NCBI RefSeq assembly: GCF_027595985.1
Contig: NC_073305.1
Coordinates: 109,946,035 to 110,010,034, forward strand
Reading direction: 5' to 3'
Length of the DNA stretch: 64,000 nt
Source: Sorex araneus
Lineage: Eukaryota > Chordata > Mammalia > Eulipotyphla > Soricidae
A program made the translations under genes and the position numbers. Below are positions 1-13,328 of this stretch, in pieces. The notes under the pieces are model-generated. The model made no database searches, was not told the DNA's origin, and worked only from the letters and a program-made list of their open reading frames with translations. Each line of letters opens with the position of its first letter. Position 1 is the stretch's first letter.

Positions 1-1090
<1,090 letters not shown>

Positions 1091-1129
1091 CCAAAACTAG
1101 TAAGGTAACAGTAGTTAAAAGTCTTCTGA

Positions 1130-3304
1130 AGAACAAAACCCTAGATAAAATTGGGTTGACCAGTAAGTTCTACCAAAATTTCAAAGACTTATTACATATG
1201 CTTCAAGCTTTTCTAAAATATCAAAATGAAAATTCCTCCTAACAGTTTCTATGAAGGCAGTATTATAATACTACCAAAAGCAGAGAAATTACTTGAAAAG
1301 AAGATTTCAAGCAGATATCCCCAATGAACATGGATGCAGAGATCCTTACGAACATTTTGGTAAATAGAATACAAAACAATACCAGAAATATTGTGTACCA
1401 TGATCAAGAGGAATTCAATCTGGGGTTGCAAGGATGGTTCAATATATGCAAAATAATAACTAAAAAATCTTATAAAAGAGAAAAAACATGTGATCATATT
1501 TATGGATTCTTAGATTCTTACAAGATCCAGCATTTATTCATGATGAAAGTCCTGAAAAATGGGATTAAAAACACAAATTCACAGTCAACATCATGCTCAA
1601 TGTGAAAAAATTAAAGCCTTCCTTCTGAGATAAAGAGCAATTCAAGAATAACTTAAAAAAATGAATCTTTCCTTTGAGATAAGGAGTAAGACAAGAACAC
1701 CTGCATACTCCACTATTATTCAATAGAATTTTAGAAGTTCTTATCATAATAATCAGGAAAAAATATACTTAATTTGGAAAAGAAGTTAAGCTATAATTAT
1801 TTGCAGATAACCTGATAATATTCACAGAAAAGCCTAGAAACTATGCCAAAATATTTTTAGAAACAATTAAACTGTATAGAGAGGTAATTGGCTACAAAAT
1901 TAACACACAAAAATCAATTGCTTTTTATATGCAAGCAATAGGCTAGAAGAGAAAAAATTCAAAAAATACAACTTTATTTAAGCTATTGTTTCAAGTCATT
2001 AAGTACTTTGGAACAAGAAGATGAATTTTTTACATATTAAAAACTATAAGTCACTATTGAAATACACAAAAATATACTGGGAAATGGAAATATTTTATGT
2101 TTATGAATTGGAACAATAAAAATTATCACAATGACCATCTTTGCTAAAGGATTATATAGATTTAATGCAATCGCCATAAAAATGCTAATAGCTTTCTTAA
2201 AAAACTTTAAAAAAAGACTACTAAAATTTGTATGGAATCACTGTCACTGTCACTGTCATCCCGTTGCTCATTGATTTGCTCAAACGGGCACCAGTAATGT
2301 TTCCATTGTGAGACTTATTGTTACTGGTTTTGGCATATCAAATATGCCATGGTAGCTTGCCAGGCTCTGCCATATGGGCTAGATACTCTTGGTAGCTTGC
2401 CAGGCTCTCCGAGAGAGGTGGAGAAATCAAACCCGGGTCGGCTGTGTGCAAGGCAAAAGCCCTACCCACTGTGCTATAATATGGAATAATAAAAACAAAT
2501 AGCCAACACCATTCTGAGAAAAAAAAAAGAAATTATACTTACTCACTTTAAATGATAATTATAAAGCTGTAGTAATCAAAGTTGTGTGGTACAAAAATAG
2601 ATTAAACCCTCAGATTAATGGAACAGAATTGAGAGCCCAAAGATAAACCCAAGATTTTAGATAGAAAATCTATGAGAAAGGAACTGGCTGTATGGAGTGG
2701 AGCAAGGAAAATCTCTTCAGTAAATGATGTTGGGAGAACTAGACAGTTACATGCAAAAAAAAAAAAAGAATATGGAACTTATCTTATATCATTCACCAGA
2801 ATTCATAAAATACATAGAAAAAAGCAGGCAAAATCCTCAGGATATGGTCCTTAAAGGATCGAAATGATTTTACACCAGAGGGACAGACAACAAAGCAAAA
2901 GTAAACAGGGGAATGAATCAATTCAAAAGAGTTTTCATAGCAAAGGAAATTTTTTAAAGTAAAAGAATAATCATTTTATGGGGGAAAAGACTTGTGTATC
3001 ATGCATCAGATAAATGGCTAATATCCAAGTTATATAAAACACTCATAAAGCTTAACAGAAAATCCCAATAATTCTGTCAAAAATGGAGAGCGGTAATGAA
3101 AGACAATTCTACAAAGAGGACATATAACTGGATGGTCAGGAGGCACATAAACAAGTGTTCATCAGCATTTATTAACACAGAAATTAAAAGAACAATGAGA
3201 AATTAAAGTGATAATGAGATATCTCATATCAGTGTGGATGGCATTTATCTTAAAGACTTGAAACAACCACTGTTCATGGGAAAATTGTACAAAAGGAGCC
3301 CCTC
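1130..3304 (+). mobile_element. Old, degenerate L1 ORF2 segment
   Basis: The text follows the reverse transcriptase/C-terminal part of mammalian L1 ORF2 in order, for example ggatggttcaatatatgcaa near 1432 and a wggctacaaaattaacacac-type block near 1890. Many stops and frameshifts are present, and the longest frame (1324-1605) is only 93 codons. It is interrupted by a SINE at 2239-2479. An LTR-like repeat at 3305 separates it from its 3' part at 4625. Confidence 0.8.
2239..2479 (-). mobile_element. SINE with RTE-type tail (type B)
   Basis: Reads on the minus strand from a tRNA-like head near 2479 to a tail ending in repeated CACTGT at 2239. It is flanked by the 8-bp TSD tatggaat at 2231-2238 and 2480-2487, and sits inside the L1. 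Confidence 0.9.
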
Positions 3305-4624
3305 TGTTGGGTAACATTGGGTTGTCCTTACTCCTCCTGTAGGGCTCTTAGGTTTATTGAGCCACTTCCACAACAGTGCCCTTCAGGCACACCCAATTCC
3401 ATCAAGCATCAATAATCCTATATTGATTTTCTCTTTCCTTTACGTCATTTTCATGGTTTATTTATCAATATCTTTTTTGTATAGACACAGGAAGACAGTT
3501 CATGCCATGCTTTTGTAACATGGGAATTGAATGACTCCAAAATATTTACTCCTGGGCATCCATATTTAATTGACTTAAGTCTCAGTTACCCTTAGTTTCC
3601 AGCACCCCAAAAGCAGGGTCCTGACAAGGGACTAGATGAACCTAGGGCAAGCTGTGAGCTACTGTGGCATAAAAATGGACCAGGCAAAGCACCATGATAT
3701 TTAAGTATAAGTTGAGAGCATGATCATGGACAAACTCTGTCATGAGCCAAAAAGAAGTAACCGAATAAGGATCCTGCTGGGGTTAGGAAAGACTAACCTG
3801 GCCTGAGGACTATGGTCTGGAATATATAGTGAGATATCTCCAGGAAGAGCTAACCTTTAATCTTAATATAATCTCTTACTGTGTTCCTACAACATGACTA
3901 GAAATATTATAAGAAGTAAATTTATTATGATGGCTTAAATGGACTACTAGCGGAGGAAAGGATAAACGATAAAGGATGGAATCCAGCCCTCTAGTGAATC
4001 TCCTAGTAATCTGGAGTATTCTCCTCAGATGAGATTCTGTCCTTGGGTTAATCTCCTGAAGGAGTGGCTTTACATCTGTTTGTTGTTATGATAGTGTTCA
4101 ACACAACCTTTGTATATCCCCACCCTTCATGATTTCTATATAACTATGCTGTATGGGGTAAGAGGGCAGTAGATGTTGGGGACTAGAGTTTGAAGACTTG
4201 AAAGTCGACGACTAGAGGGAGGATGAGAACTGAGACTTTGGGGACTTTGGAACTTAAAGGAGTGGATAAAGGACTAGATGATGATGACTGGAAGTAGAAG
4301 ACTATGAGACTACACCTAGACAAGGAAAAAAATGTAACTAGGGAGAGGACTTTGAGGTCTACGAGGAGACTAAGATGATGGAGCTATGATGACTGAGACT
4401 ATGACCAAACTACGACTACAGCTGCACAGTAAGGGGAGAGATAGAACGACGTTGGTGAGGAGAGAGAAATAAGCTGTCTAACAACCAGCCTGAGGACTAA
4501 GTCCCAGGTTCTCCATTCCTCAGTCTGTTCTTCCTCCCTCTGTCACCATTGACCAGCCTGGGGAGGCAGCTCTTGGCCACTGAACACTCGAATACCCTAT
4601 GTGCCCACACACCTTTTTCTCTGA
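3305..4624 (+). mobile_element. LTR-like interspersed repeat, copy I
   Basis: It begins TGTTGGGTAACATTGG and interrupts the L1. It is homologous over most of its first 700 bp to the repeat at 52539 and ends like the repeat near 22975. Positions 4170-4430 are a GACT/purine-rich, internally repetitive block that differs strongly between copies. No coding capacity was seen. The LTR assignment rests on the TGT start, the CACACA end and dispersion in one orientation; I found no clear TSD. Confidence 0.55.
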
Positions 4625-5185
4625 AACTCACAAACATCTATGGAATACAATAGGAAAATTCCTCAGAAAGAAAGAATAGAGTTTTCATATGACTCAGTTA
4701 CCCCACTGCTTGATATCTCTCCCAACAACACAAAAATATTAACTCTAAAAGATACATGCACATTCGTGCTCATTGCAGTGCTAGGTACAAATTATCAAAT
4801 TTCTAGCTAAAGATGAGTGGATAAAAAGTTAAGATATATATACACAATGGAATACTATGCAGCCACAAGAAAAACTGAAATCATGTAGTTCCCTGAAACT
4901 TGGATACAATATGACGGCATCTACTAAGCAAAATAAATCAGAGGGAGAAACACATGTAACAGATGCTTTCACTCAACTGTGTTATAAAAAAAAAACAAGG
5001 GCATAGACAAAATTGAACAATAACAAGTCATTGACCTTGACTTACAAAACTCATAGTCAGAATGAAGAATCTGACTAGAAGTAACATAAGATAGTGATAG
5101 AAGGTTTTGCACACTTTGTTTTCGGTAAATTGCAGTAATTTTGTATATGAAAATCATAATACCATGTAACCTGAACAATAATACA
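4625..5185 (+). mobile_element. L1 3' part (continuation of the 1130 element)
   Basis: Contains the L1 ORF2 C-terminal signature around cacaatggaatactatgcag at 4843-4862, followed by decayed 3' sequence. It matches the L1 order that would follow 3304 if the LTR-like repeat were removed. Confidence 0.75.
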
Positions 5186-5630
5186 AAAGATAACCATTAT
5201 TTATCTCTTTAAAATGAACTAGAAAATTTTATTAAAAGAATGTATGCATCACCTCACAGGGGCAAACACATTAATCTAACTAGCATGTGTTTTGTTTTTT
5301 AGCACGTTTTATAAGATCCTCTTGCAAATACATTAAGTTCATCATCAGTAACCAATCCAGTCACAAGTAGTAGCCTACAAAGTACCCAAAGGGAAAGCAT
5401 CTAGGGCAAATAAAATATTACTGCAACAAGAAGGAAGAGAAAATGGCTAAACATGGGTAATTTATCTAAGGTTGAAACGAAAGTTATTGGTGTCCACAAA
5501 AGAAATCTGCTTAGCTCATTACCTATCCAAATGTCCTACTGGTCCTGACTTTGATCATGGACACATTTATTATCTCTTCTTTACCTTAATAAATCCTGTT
5601 TTTAAAAAGTACTCTTGTTTGTAGAATCAT
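5186..5630. other. AT-rich non-coding DNA, nothing recognised
   Basis: No frame of note and no repeat I can name. Confidence 0.6.
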
Positions 5631-5631
5631 G

Positions 5632-6035
5632 TCACCTCAAAAGATATACTGAAATCCTAATACCAGGTATTACTGGAAATAGGATATCTGAAAACATAAT
5701 TAGTTAAGATATGGTCACAGGTTGTAAATCTAGCCCAACGGGCTAAGCATATGTGAAAAGCTGGAGTTCAATCCACAGTACCTCAAGTTCTGCCAGGATG
5801 AACCACCGAGCTCAGAGCTAGGAGTAGCCCCTGGGCACTGTTGGTTGTGACCTTAAAAACTGGAAAAAGGAGAATTCAAACTGAATAGTGATGGGATCTA
5901 AACTCACCCAATGTAGAGGCAGATCAGGAGATAAAGACAAACTGAGTTGATCATTATGTAACAATGAGGCAATAAGTCAAGAAACAACAGGAATTGCCAG
6001 TAGCCACTAGAGATGATAAGAACCTTTATAGATTT
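5632..6035 (+). mobile_element. MLT1-type MaLR LTR, old, split by a SINE
   Basis: The left part matches the MLT1 block in which cacctcaaaagatatactga is followed by a tcctaatacc stretch. The right part (about 5870-6030) matches the downstream MLT1 block ending in gccagtagccactagaga. A diverged SINE at about 5731-5862 separates them. Confidence 0.7.
5731..5862 (+). mobile_element. Diverged SINE with A-rich tail (type A)
   Basis: Head-like ctaagcatatg, a B-box-like gagttcaatcc and the typical gagctcagagctaggagtag body are visible, strongly mutated. Confidence 0.6.
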
Positions 6036-6039
6036 TTTC

Positions 6040-8140
6040 AGTGGGCAAATGGGCCTGCTCATGCCATAGTAGAGATAGTACTGTGCAATAATTGCATACT
6101 TCTGTCTCAGGATTGCAAAGGTTTTGAGTCATCGGAAATAGTCCTTAATTTTTTATATTGAGTCCCTAAAGATGTAGGGAATGCAGTCAATGCTGATTAA
6201 AATGAGATGAGAATTATTTCCATATGTATTAAATCTCCTCTGCTCTTGTGTGAAAATATTTACATCTCAATAACTTAAGGCATGTAAGTATGGAACAAAT
6301 TAAACTCAGATCATTGAATTTCATCCCATACATTAAAATATGTTAAGGAAGAAATTAGGGAGCCACATAATTGAATAACTGAGTATACCAATTTCTGTTT
6401 GGTTGTCCCCAGCCCTGGAAAAATAAGGAAAAAGTTTTCTGAATTAGTAAAATAAAATTCTTTGGGGGGAAGTCAGTTTTATGAATTTAACTCTCTGTAG
6501 AATCCCTTTCCATTCAAATAAAGTAATTGTAATTCATGAATTCAGAAATGTGGTACAAATTCAGATGAAGATAAATAGCACATGAACCATCTGAAGCAGG
6601 CAGAATCATGGGGGAAATTAGAAACTGTCATCAGGAGAGTTAATGGAAAGTCCACTAATCTTAATTTTCAGACAGGATAAATGGAGTTGCGTGTTTCCTA
6701 TCCAATTTGGTCTTACATTAGATTTGCTCCTTTGGAGAAGATGGGGTTGCTGGCTCCACTAACTCCTCCTTCCCAAATATCTATTAGCTGCTACATTGGC
6801 ATTTGAGATGTCCCAAATAAATTTTGAACATGTTTTAATTTTTATAAAGAAATAGCTGAGAGGCTTGTTCAGGGATGTTAGCTCTCTTTCCTGTAAGTAA
6901 TCACTATTTAACAGGCTAGTTCATGAAAAGATACAAATTTTTGTATGGAGTGCTAAGTAGACATCTTCTGTACACATTAAATTGAATAATTACATATCAT
7001 ATGGTACATGTGACTGGTACTGAGGTATCGACAGTGTCTATTTTTATCTACTTTTTATACTTAAGAAGCTTTGATTTCAAACGATTTAAAGGATAACATC
7101 TCAGAATCATTCTTGAAATTTATTTGCCATATCATTTAATCAAATTTCTAAAACATTTCTCATTCTAGCTCCTTTGGTGGTAAACATTGGGGGTCCTTTT
7201 CCCAAATACTATTTTATTTTTGATGATTAACACAATTCAGAAAGCTAAAGGAATCAAGAGTTTCTCTGTTTTCTCTAGACATTGTCTGCTCAGAATAGAA
7301 AAGCTGAATAATTCCAGCCATCTTGCTACTTGGGGAGCAAAGCCTTGCTAAGATAGCAGAGCAGACAAATCAAGAAGCCCAGATTTTTATGATATCTTTA
7401 AGCCATTAGTTAAATTTGAAGGCTCTTCAACTTGGCAACTTTCAATCAACATTAAGTCATACATCTATTGTAATTTCAGTCAAGTTTTATGTTACTTGGG
7501 TCTGAAGACATCCAAACAATTATGCTTTTTTTCCATTTTTGAAATGGAAGGCCAGTGACTACTACAAATTAGTAAATGAGTCACTACTTGTAATGACCAT
7601 GTCTTAGTCTGCCTTAATCTTCTTTGATATGCTTTCATTGTCTAATTCTCAGTCCAGTCAATTTAAGGGACTAACTCAAAACTCTGACTCCACAGGAATC
7701 TATACTCAGGCGCTGGTCACAGAGATTATCATTGTGTCTTGGCTGCTGTTGCTAGTTGCAGGATGCACTTATTATCCAATTGAGGTCAATGGGTTACATC
7801 ACTAGAAATCTCATTTTAACTTTAGGAAAAAGAGAATCTTTTCCCACTAGAGTTTCTAAGCCTCTAGAATGTAATTTTAGAGTTTTTGTTGGCTTCCAGA
7901 ATGTAATTTTAGAACTTATGCTGGCTTTCTTTATTGCTCTGAAGACTGAGAAGGAAAGATCAAGACATGGGTAAATTCAATGTCTAATGAGAACCTGCTT
8001 TCTGGTTTAAATCTCTTCCTCACATGGCTGAGTAGAATATACCTGGGACTTCCTTTATATGGTTATTAATCCCATTTATGAGGCCTTCTTCCTTCCAACC
8101 TAATTACATCCCAATGTCCCCCACCTCCTCCCCTTTGGAT
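6040..8140. other. Non-coding DNA, no feature recognised
   Basis: About 2.1 kb of ordinary AT-rich sequence. The longest frame (7756-7974, 72 codons) has no recognisable domain. Confidence 0.6.
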
Positions 8141-8151
8141 ATTAGGATTTT

Positions 8152-8363
8152 GTTCGAGCGGGTACCAGTAACGGCTCTCATTGTGAGACTTATTGTTACT
8201 GTTTTTGGCATATCTAATATGCCCCGGGTAGCTTGCCAGGCTCTGTCGTGCGGGCTCAATACTCTCGGCAGCTTGCCAGGCTCTCCGAGAGGGGCGGAGG
8301 AATTGAACACAGGTCGGCCTCAGGAAAGGCGAAGGCCCTACCGTTGTGCTATCGCTCCAACCC
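8152..8363 (-). mobile_element. SINE with RTE-type tail (type B), young
   Basis: Full body with a ctatcgctccaaccc head at its right end. It is flanked by a perfect 11-bp TSD, attaggatttt, at 8141-8151 and 8364-8374. Overlapping open frames here are SINE translations. Confidence 0.93.
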
Positions 8364-8559
8364 ATTAGGATTTTAGCATATGAATTTTGAGAAAAAAAAT
8401 TAGTCTACAGTAATACTGACTAAAGTCTGCTACTAGCTCTGGCTCCACACTTGAACTTTTCAGCAACATGATCCAGAAAGTCCACTTGGCTTAAGTAAAT
8501 ATGAAGTGATTACTTGCAATAGAAAGAATCCTATCATTTTCTGAATAGTAATTATGTTT

Positions 8560-8745
8560 CAGGAATATTATATCATTTTATCTAGGTCCAGAATAATCTA
8601 GAATTTATGTTTTCACTTTATGGAAGAAGAACTGAATCTCAGAGTGTTTGTGTGACATGATCAGTTTACTCACTATTGATAAGCATAATAAGTTAACCCA
8701 GGTTTGTAAGACTCCCAAAACAATAGCATTCCCTTATACCATCTC
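8560..8745 (+). mobile_element. MIR SINE relic
   Basis: Shows the MIR order: an actttatggaagaagaactg core, aatctcagagtgt, then aagttaacccaggtttg. Old and diverged. Confidence 0.55.
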
Positions 8746-9479
8746 TCATTATTGACATTAGTAACATCTACATTATTTTATAGATTCCATATTTTCTTAA
8801 AAATTTGTCTTTCAAATAATAATTTCTCTTTTGTCCAAAAAACAATAGGGGATTAAAATTCTGTTTTTAGCTGTCTCCTCATTTCCTAGTATTTTTGATA
8901 TGTATGTGTTGCTACCTGATGGAACTCTTGCAATTTCTCAATTCCTCTGCTCTTACCTTTTTCTTCTCTGGAATTTTCTTCTCTGACCACATGATCCATT
9001 CATATATCCATAACTTTGATGATCCAACTCAAATTTTACTACCCTCACACAGCCTTCCCAAACTCTGGACTACCACTGAATCTTCTCTGAATTCTTAACT
9101 TTACTGAATGGGTGACTTTTTAGTGGCTATCACACTCTTTATTCATTAATAAAATTATTTGGGTAGGATCTGTTTAATGTCTTAATAGAATTTAACTCCT
9201 TAAGCAATATGTATTTGATCTGATTTTGTTCTGTCTTATCACTCAGGTGTTCAGAGAATGTCTGGGTTCAATTCCAATGTAAGTGTGTGGAAGCTTTTCC
9301 ATATTAACAAGAAATTCTCAGACACTGGCATTGTGTCTGAAAATTCATCTCAATTTTGAAACAACATATCTGGAGAGAACAAAAGATTTTAAGGTTAAAG
9401 TCTCAGTTTTCAAAACTTCCCTCAACTTCAAATGTTGATTGCAAGCCCAGGCTCTCACCTGTGATTTTGACTAATCTCA
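8746..9479. other. Non-coding DNA, nothing recognised
   Basis: AT-rich, with no supported coding frame. Confidence 0.55.
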
Positions 9480-10085
9480 TAAATACTGGAACTTCCTATG
9501 ACCTTCTCCTCAGATCTCGTGTGCTGATTGTGGGCTCAGGCCACTATCTATAATCCTGACCACTGACTACAAATCAGAAGTTCCCCTGACACCTTCCTTG
9601 GGTTTGATTGATTTATTAAATAGTTTGCAGAACTCACAAAACCTGTTTACTCTGTAGATAACTGATTTATTGCCAAAGACATACATAGGAAGTCATATGG
9701 AAGAGATGCATAAGGACAAAATTTGTGGAAAAGGCATACTGCTTCTATGCCCTGTCAACATGCTCAATTCTCCCGCTAATCTCCATGTTTAATAAGCAGG
9801 AAGTTCCCTGAGTCTGTCCTTTTGTGCTTTTCTGGAGGCTTCATTGTATAGGTCTGATTGATTAACTCACTGGTCACTGGCAATTGCCTTCTCTTCATGT
9901 GGGTTTCCTTGGCAACCAACCTCCATAGTCCTTTATTTTCCAAACGTTAAATTTCTAAGACTTTTGGGATCTGTGAGCCAGGAACTATGGATGACAGTAA
10001 AATATGTATGAGAAGTGTATTTTGGTCACATGAATTACCATCCCTACATTTTTTTCTGTGAATCACAATATCACAGCAGGTTATT
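9480..10085 (-). mobile_element. Probable ancient ERVL/MaLR-type LTR
   Basis: Positions about 9640-9990 carry a block that I recognise from old mammalian LTRs: ggcttcattgtataggtctg, gattgattaactcactggtc, ccttggcaaccaacctcc, and atcacaatatcacagcagg at the right end. The subfamily is uncertain; the orientation is inferred from reverse-complement AATAAA motifs. Confidence 0.45.
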
Positions 10086-10375
10086 TAAATGCAAAATGAA
10101 TGAAAGATGAATGAAGCCTAACTGACTTATCTTCACGGCTCTGGGATTATAGCCCAAATCTACTAAAAAGTATATTAGTGTCTTCGAAACTCATTTGGGT
10201 AGTAATTTGGATAAGGCAGGCATCTAATCATAAAATGACTTAAACTTAACATAATATTTAAACCTTTAAAAAGTAAAAGCAACCCTATTACTTGATTTAG
10301 TCAGCAACTTGTTTTCCATTATTGGCATGCATTGTTTGTATCAACCTTTTTTTTTTCACATTTATTTGCATTGAT

Positions 10376-10635
10376 GGGCTGGAGCAATAGAACAGCTGGT
10401 AGGGCGTTTGCCTTGCACGATGGCCGACTCAGGTTCCATTCCTCTGCTCCTCTCGGAGAGCCCGCAAGCTATTGAGAAAATCTCCCCCGCACAGCAGAGC
10501 CTGGAAAGCTACCCATGGCGTATTCTATATGCCAAAAACAGTAACAACAAGTCTCACAATGGAGACGTTACTGGTGCCTGCTCGATCAACTCGATGAGCA
10601 ACGGGATGACTGATTACAGTGATTACAGTGATTAC
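10376..10635 (+). mobile_element. SINE with RTE-type tail (type B)
   Basis: The tRNA-like head gggctggagcaatagaacag is followed by the ctctcggagagcccgcaagc body, the gtctcacaatggagacgtta tail and gagcaacgggatgac, ending in a GATTACAGT repeat. It is flanked by near-identical ttgcattgat (10366-10375) and ttgcaatgat (10636-10645). Confidence 0.92.
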
Positions 10636-10645
10636 TTGCAATGAT

Positions 10646-11064
10646 TAGACACAGTAAAATATGCCTTTAAATTCTCATCACATATTTTTTGTGACTCTGT
10701 TCATTCAGGTTCTATATATCAATTTTTTGCTTATCTTTTTTTGCTTATCTTTTCACAAGAGCCCCCACTCCTTTATTCTGTTCTCTGATAATATCAATTT
10801 AATTCCAAGTAGAATTTAATTCTGTTCTTTATTGATGCTGACCTGTGCCCAAACTATTTCTATTCAAAGAATGACTTACTGTTACATATCTAAAATTTGC
10901 TCCTCTTTGATTGAACAATTTGAACTCTTAATGTATCTGGTCATTTTAAATGAATGCTTATAAATATGTTAATTTATATGCATTTTTATTCTAAAACATC
11001 TTTATAGATTCATGTGAAATGAATGTTCTAATCAAATTTTTTCTTGTAGGTGTGACCTATTAAT
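10646..11064. other. Non-coding DNA, nothing recognised
   Basis: AT-rich stretch before the GC-rich retroelement. Confidence 0.55.
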
Positions 11065-11080
11065 AAAAACATGCATTTCA

Positions 11081-12169
11081 GCCCATTTCTCCGCGCCCGC
11101 ACCCCCAGAATGACTGACGAAGAGGAGGGAGCTGCTTGGGACACCAGCAGCCCACCAGCAACCTGCAGTATGTGACTTGAGAGTTTCCGCCAGGTCCCCC
11201 GTGCGGAAATCTCTCTCTCTCTCCTTCAACTTTTTCCCTGGACTTTAGACAGAAACCCAAAACCGCGCGGCCACTGCCGCGGCCGCGCGACCTAATGTCA
11301 TCTTAGTATCAGCAATATGTAATGGTTCCTTCTTAATGGGTCGGACTTTTGTGGGTGATCCTAACAAGAATAGTAAGTATTTTGTTGAAATATTGAAGGC
11401 AATCAAAATGGTAGCCATCTCTCTAGACTGAACTAAGCTATATCCCCAAGCCGGCTGAGAAGAAATATCCTTCTTTCTCGGGAAGAAACGTGGCGTGGTG
11501 TCAAACATAGTGTGATGTCCATTAAGCAAACAGACCTGGTGGCGTGGGAATGGGAAATAAGGGGAAAAATTAGGTACATGGACCAGCGGGACGCTGGTAG
11601 TATCTCGAGCCGGAGCCGATATCAGCGCAAGACCTTTGGTTCCAGAAACTGCTTGCAGACACTCTACTAGACTATCAACTAAGCCAGAGCCCCACGCCGG
11701 CTGATGACGGGAAATAACCATCCTCTTCGGTTTTTTTCCCTTTGTCAGACAGCGTGGCGATTACTAAACAGGCGTGAACTCGGTGGCGCGGGGCAAGGGG
11801 GAAAAAGAAAAGTTATGTAACAAACAGCAGGACTTAATATCTCTATATTCTTAGTAATGGAGAACTATCAAATGCCTCATTGGCAATAGGACTGTCTTTT
11901 TCTTTTTGGGGGGAAACCCCAGCAACGGTAGTGAGTTGTGTGTTGAAACATGGAATGTAATCGAGATGAGCGTAAATGAAGTGAAACTTAACATGTACAA
12001 GGGTGGGGACTAGGGAGGTGGGAGGGGGCGGCAGATATACTGGGGGGGTTGGTGATGGAAGATGGGCACTGGAGAAGGGAAGGGTGTTTGAATATTGTAT
12101 AACTGACATAATCCTGAGAACTTTGTAACCCTCCACTTGGTGATTCAATTCAATAAAAAAAAAATTTAA
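11081..12169 (+). mobile_element. ORF-less, GC-rich element with L1-type 3' end
   Basis: A 1.09 kb retroelement flanked by a 16-bp TSD, aaaaacatgcatttca, at 11065-11080 and 12170-12185. It is GC-rich at the 5' end (a gccgcggccgcgcgac-type block near 11277-11291) and ends in a G-rich tract, tgattcaattcaataaa and an A-rich tail. It is homologous to the 35148-36856 element from about 11230 on. The 158-codon minus frame at 11245-11721 has no recognisable domain. The tail resembles the L1 3' end at 51480-51608, so L1-driven, non-autonomous mobilisation is inferred. Confidence 0.85.
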
Positions 12170-12188
12170 AAAAACATGCATTTCATTT

Positions 12189-12943
12189 ATTTATTTATTT
12201 TATTGAATCACCATGTGAAAAGTTACAAAGTTCTCAGGCTTATGTCTCAGTTATGCAATGTTCAAACACCCATCCCTTCACCAGTGCCTATATTCCACCA
12301 CCCAAACCCCAGTATGCCTCCCACTCCCCCCACCCCCCCGCCTGGGTAACTGATAAATTTCACTCTTCTCTTTACCGTGATTATATTCCATACTTCAACA
12401 CAAAACTCACTATTGTTGTTGGAATTTCAACACAGACTCACTATTTTGTTGGAATTTATCCCCCAAGAATACAGCCCTATTGACAAGGAAATATTTGATA
12501 TTGAGTTTTCCACTGATGAGAATGAAGAAATAAAATGAAGGCATGGCTACCGCGGCCGCGCTGTTTACAATTTCTGTATTTTAGTAATTAAATCCAGGGA
12601 GATTAAAGTTGGAAATTGAATCATTTCCCTTCCTGGAACTGCATGGAGCAAAAGCTTAGTTCACAGTTTGGATACATGGTTGCAAGCACTCACCGGAACC
12701 CCAAGTCTTATAGCTGCCTCTGGTTCCTCCTCGTTCTGCATTCCCGCGGCTGTGCAGAGGCATGGCCACCCGGGTCGAATCTCGGCCGGAGCCCGAGCTC
12801 CTCCCCGGCCCGAGCCTGCCCAGGTGTCCCGGTTTCAAGTTCAAAGCACACATTTTTTTTTTCCGCGCCACAAAGTTCGTACCTGCTCAAAGGACCCATA
12901 AAATGTCGGAGACCACGCCTTCTCCCTCGGGAGGGAGGAGAGA
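12189..12943 (-). mobile_element. ORF-less element with L1-type 3' end, inserted tail to tail
   Basis: On the minus strand it ends in reverse-complement A-rich tail, tttatttatttattttattg, at its left. Its right (5') part is GC-rich with CpGs. It is probably flanked by gcatttcattt (12178-12188) and gcattttattt (12944-12954), 10 of 11 matching. The left repeat overlaps the 3' TSD of the preceding element. Overlapping frames at 12616-13070 are translations of this element. Confidence 0.75.
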
Positions 12944-13091
12944 GCATTTTATTTTTGATGAAAGCTTTTTGAAGATCTTTCATAGTAGTAAAAATCTGAT
13001 TCTATCACAACCTCTTCTCCATTCCTTCCATTCTGCACTTTATTTTTTTAAAGGGACTTTGTCTTTTTAAATGTTGTATAAAAGAAAAATG

Positions 13092-13328
13092 CACTGTAGC
13101 ACGTAGCACTGTCATCCCGTTGTTCATTGATTTGCTCGAGTGGGCACCAGTAACGTCTCCACTGTAAGACTTGTTACTGTTTTTGGCATATTGAATACGC
13201 CACAGGGAGATTGTCAGGCTATGCCCTGTGGGCGAGATACTCTTGGTAGCTTGCCAGTCTCTTCGAGAGGGCAGAGGAATCGAACCAGGTCAGTTGCGCA
13301 CAAGGCAAACACCCTACCCTCTGTGCCA
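13092..13328 (-). mobile_element. SINE with RTE-type tail (type B)
   Basis: Reads from the head near 13328 to the tail with gcactgtcatcccgttgttc. The ends are approximate. Confidence 0.88.

Noticed and set aside
8066..8368. Overlapping open frames of up to 99 codons on both strands
   Set aside because: Translations of a type B SINE; the same peptides recur at other SINE copies (10408, 38749, 40862).
11245..11721. 158-codon minus frame
   Set aside because: A homologous frame at 35968-36392 is broken and shifted; both lie in an ORF-less repeat and neither has a domain.
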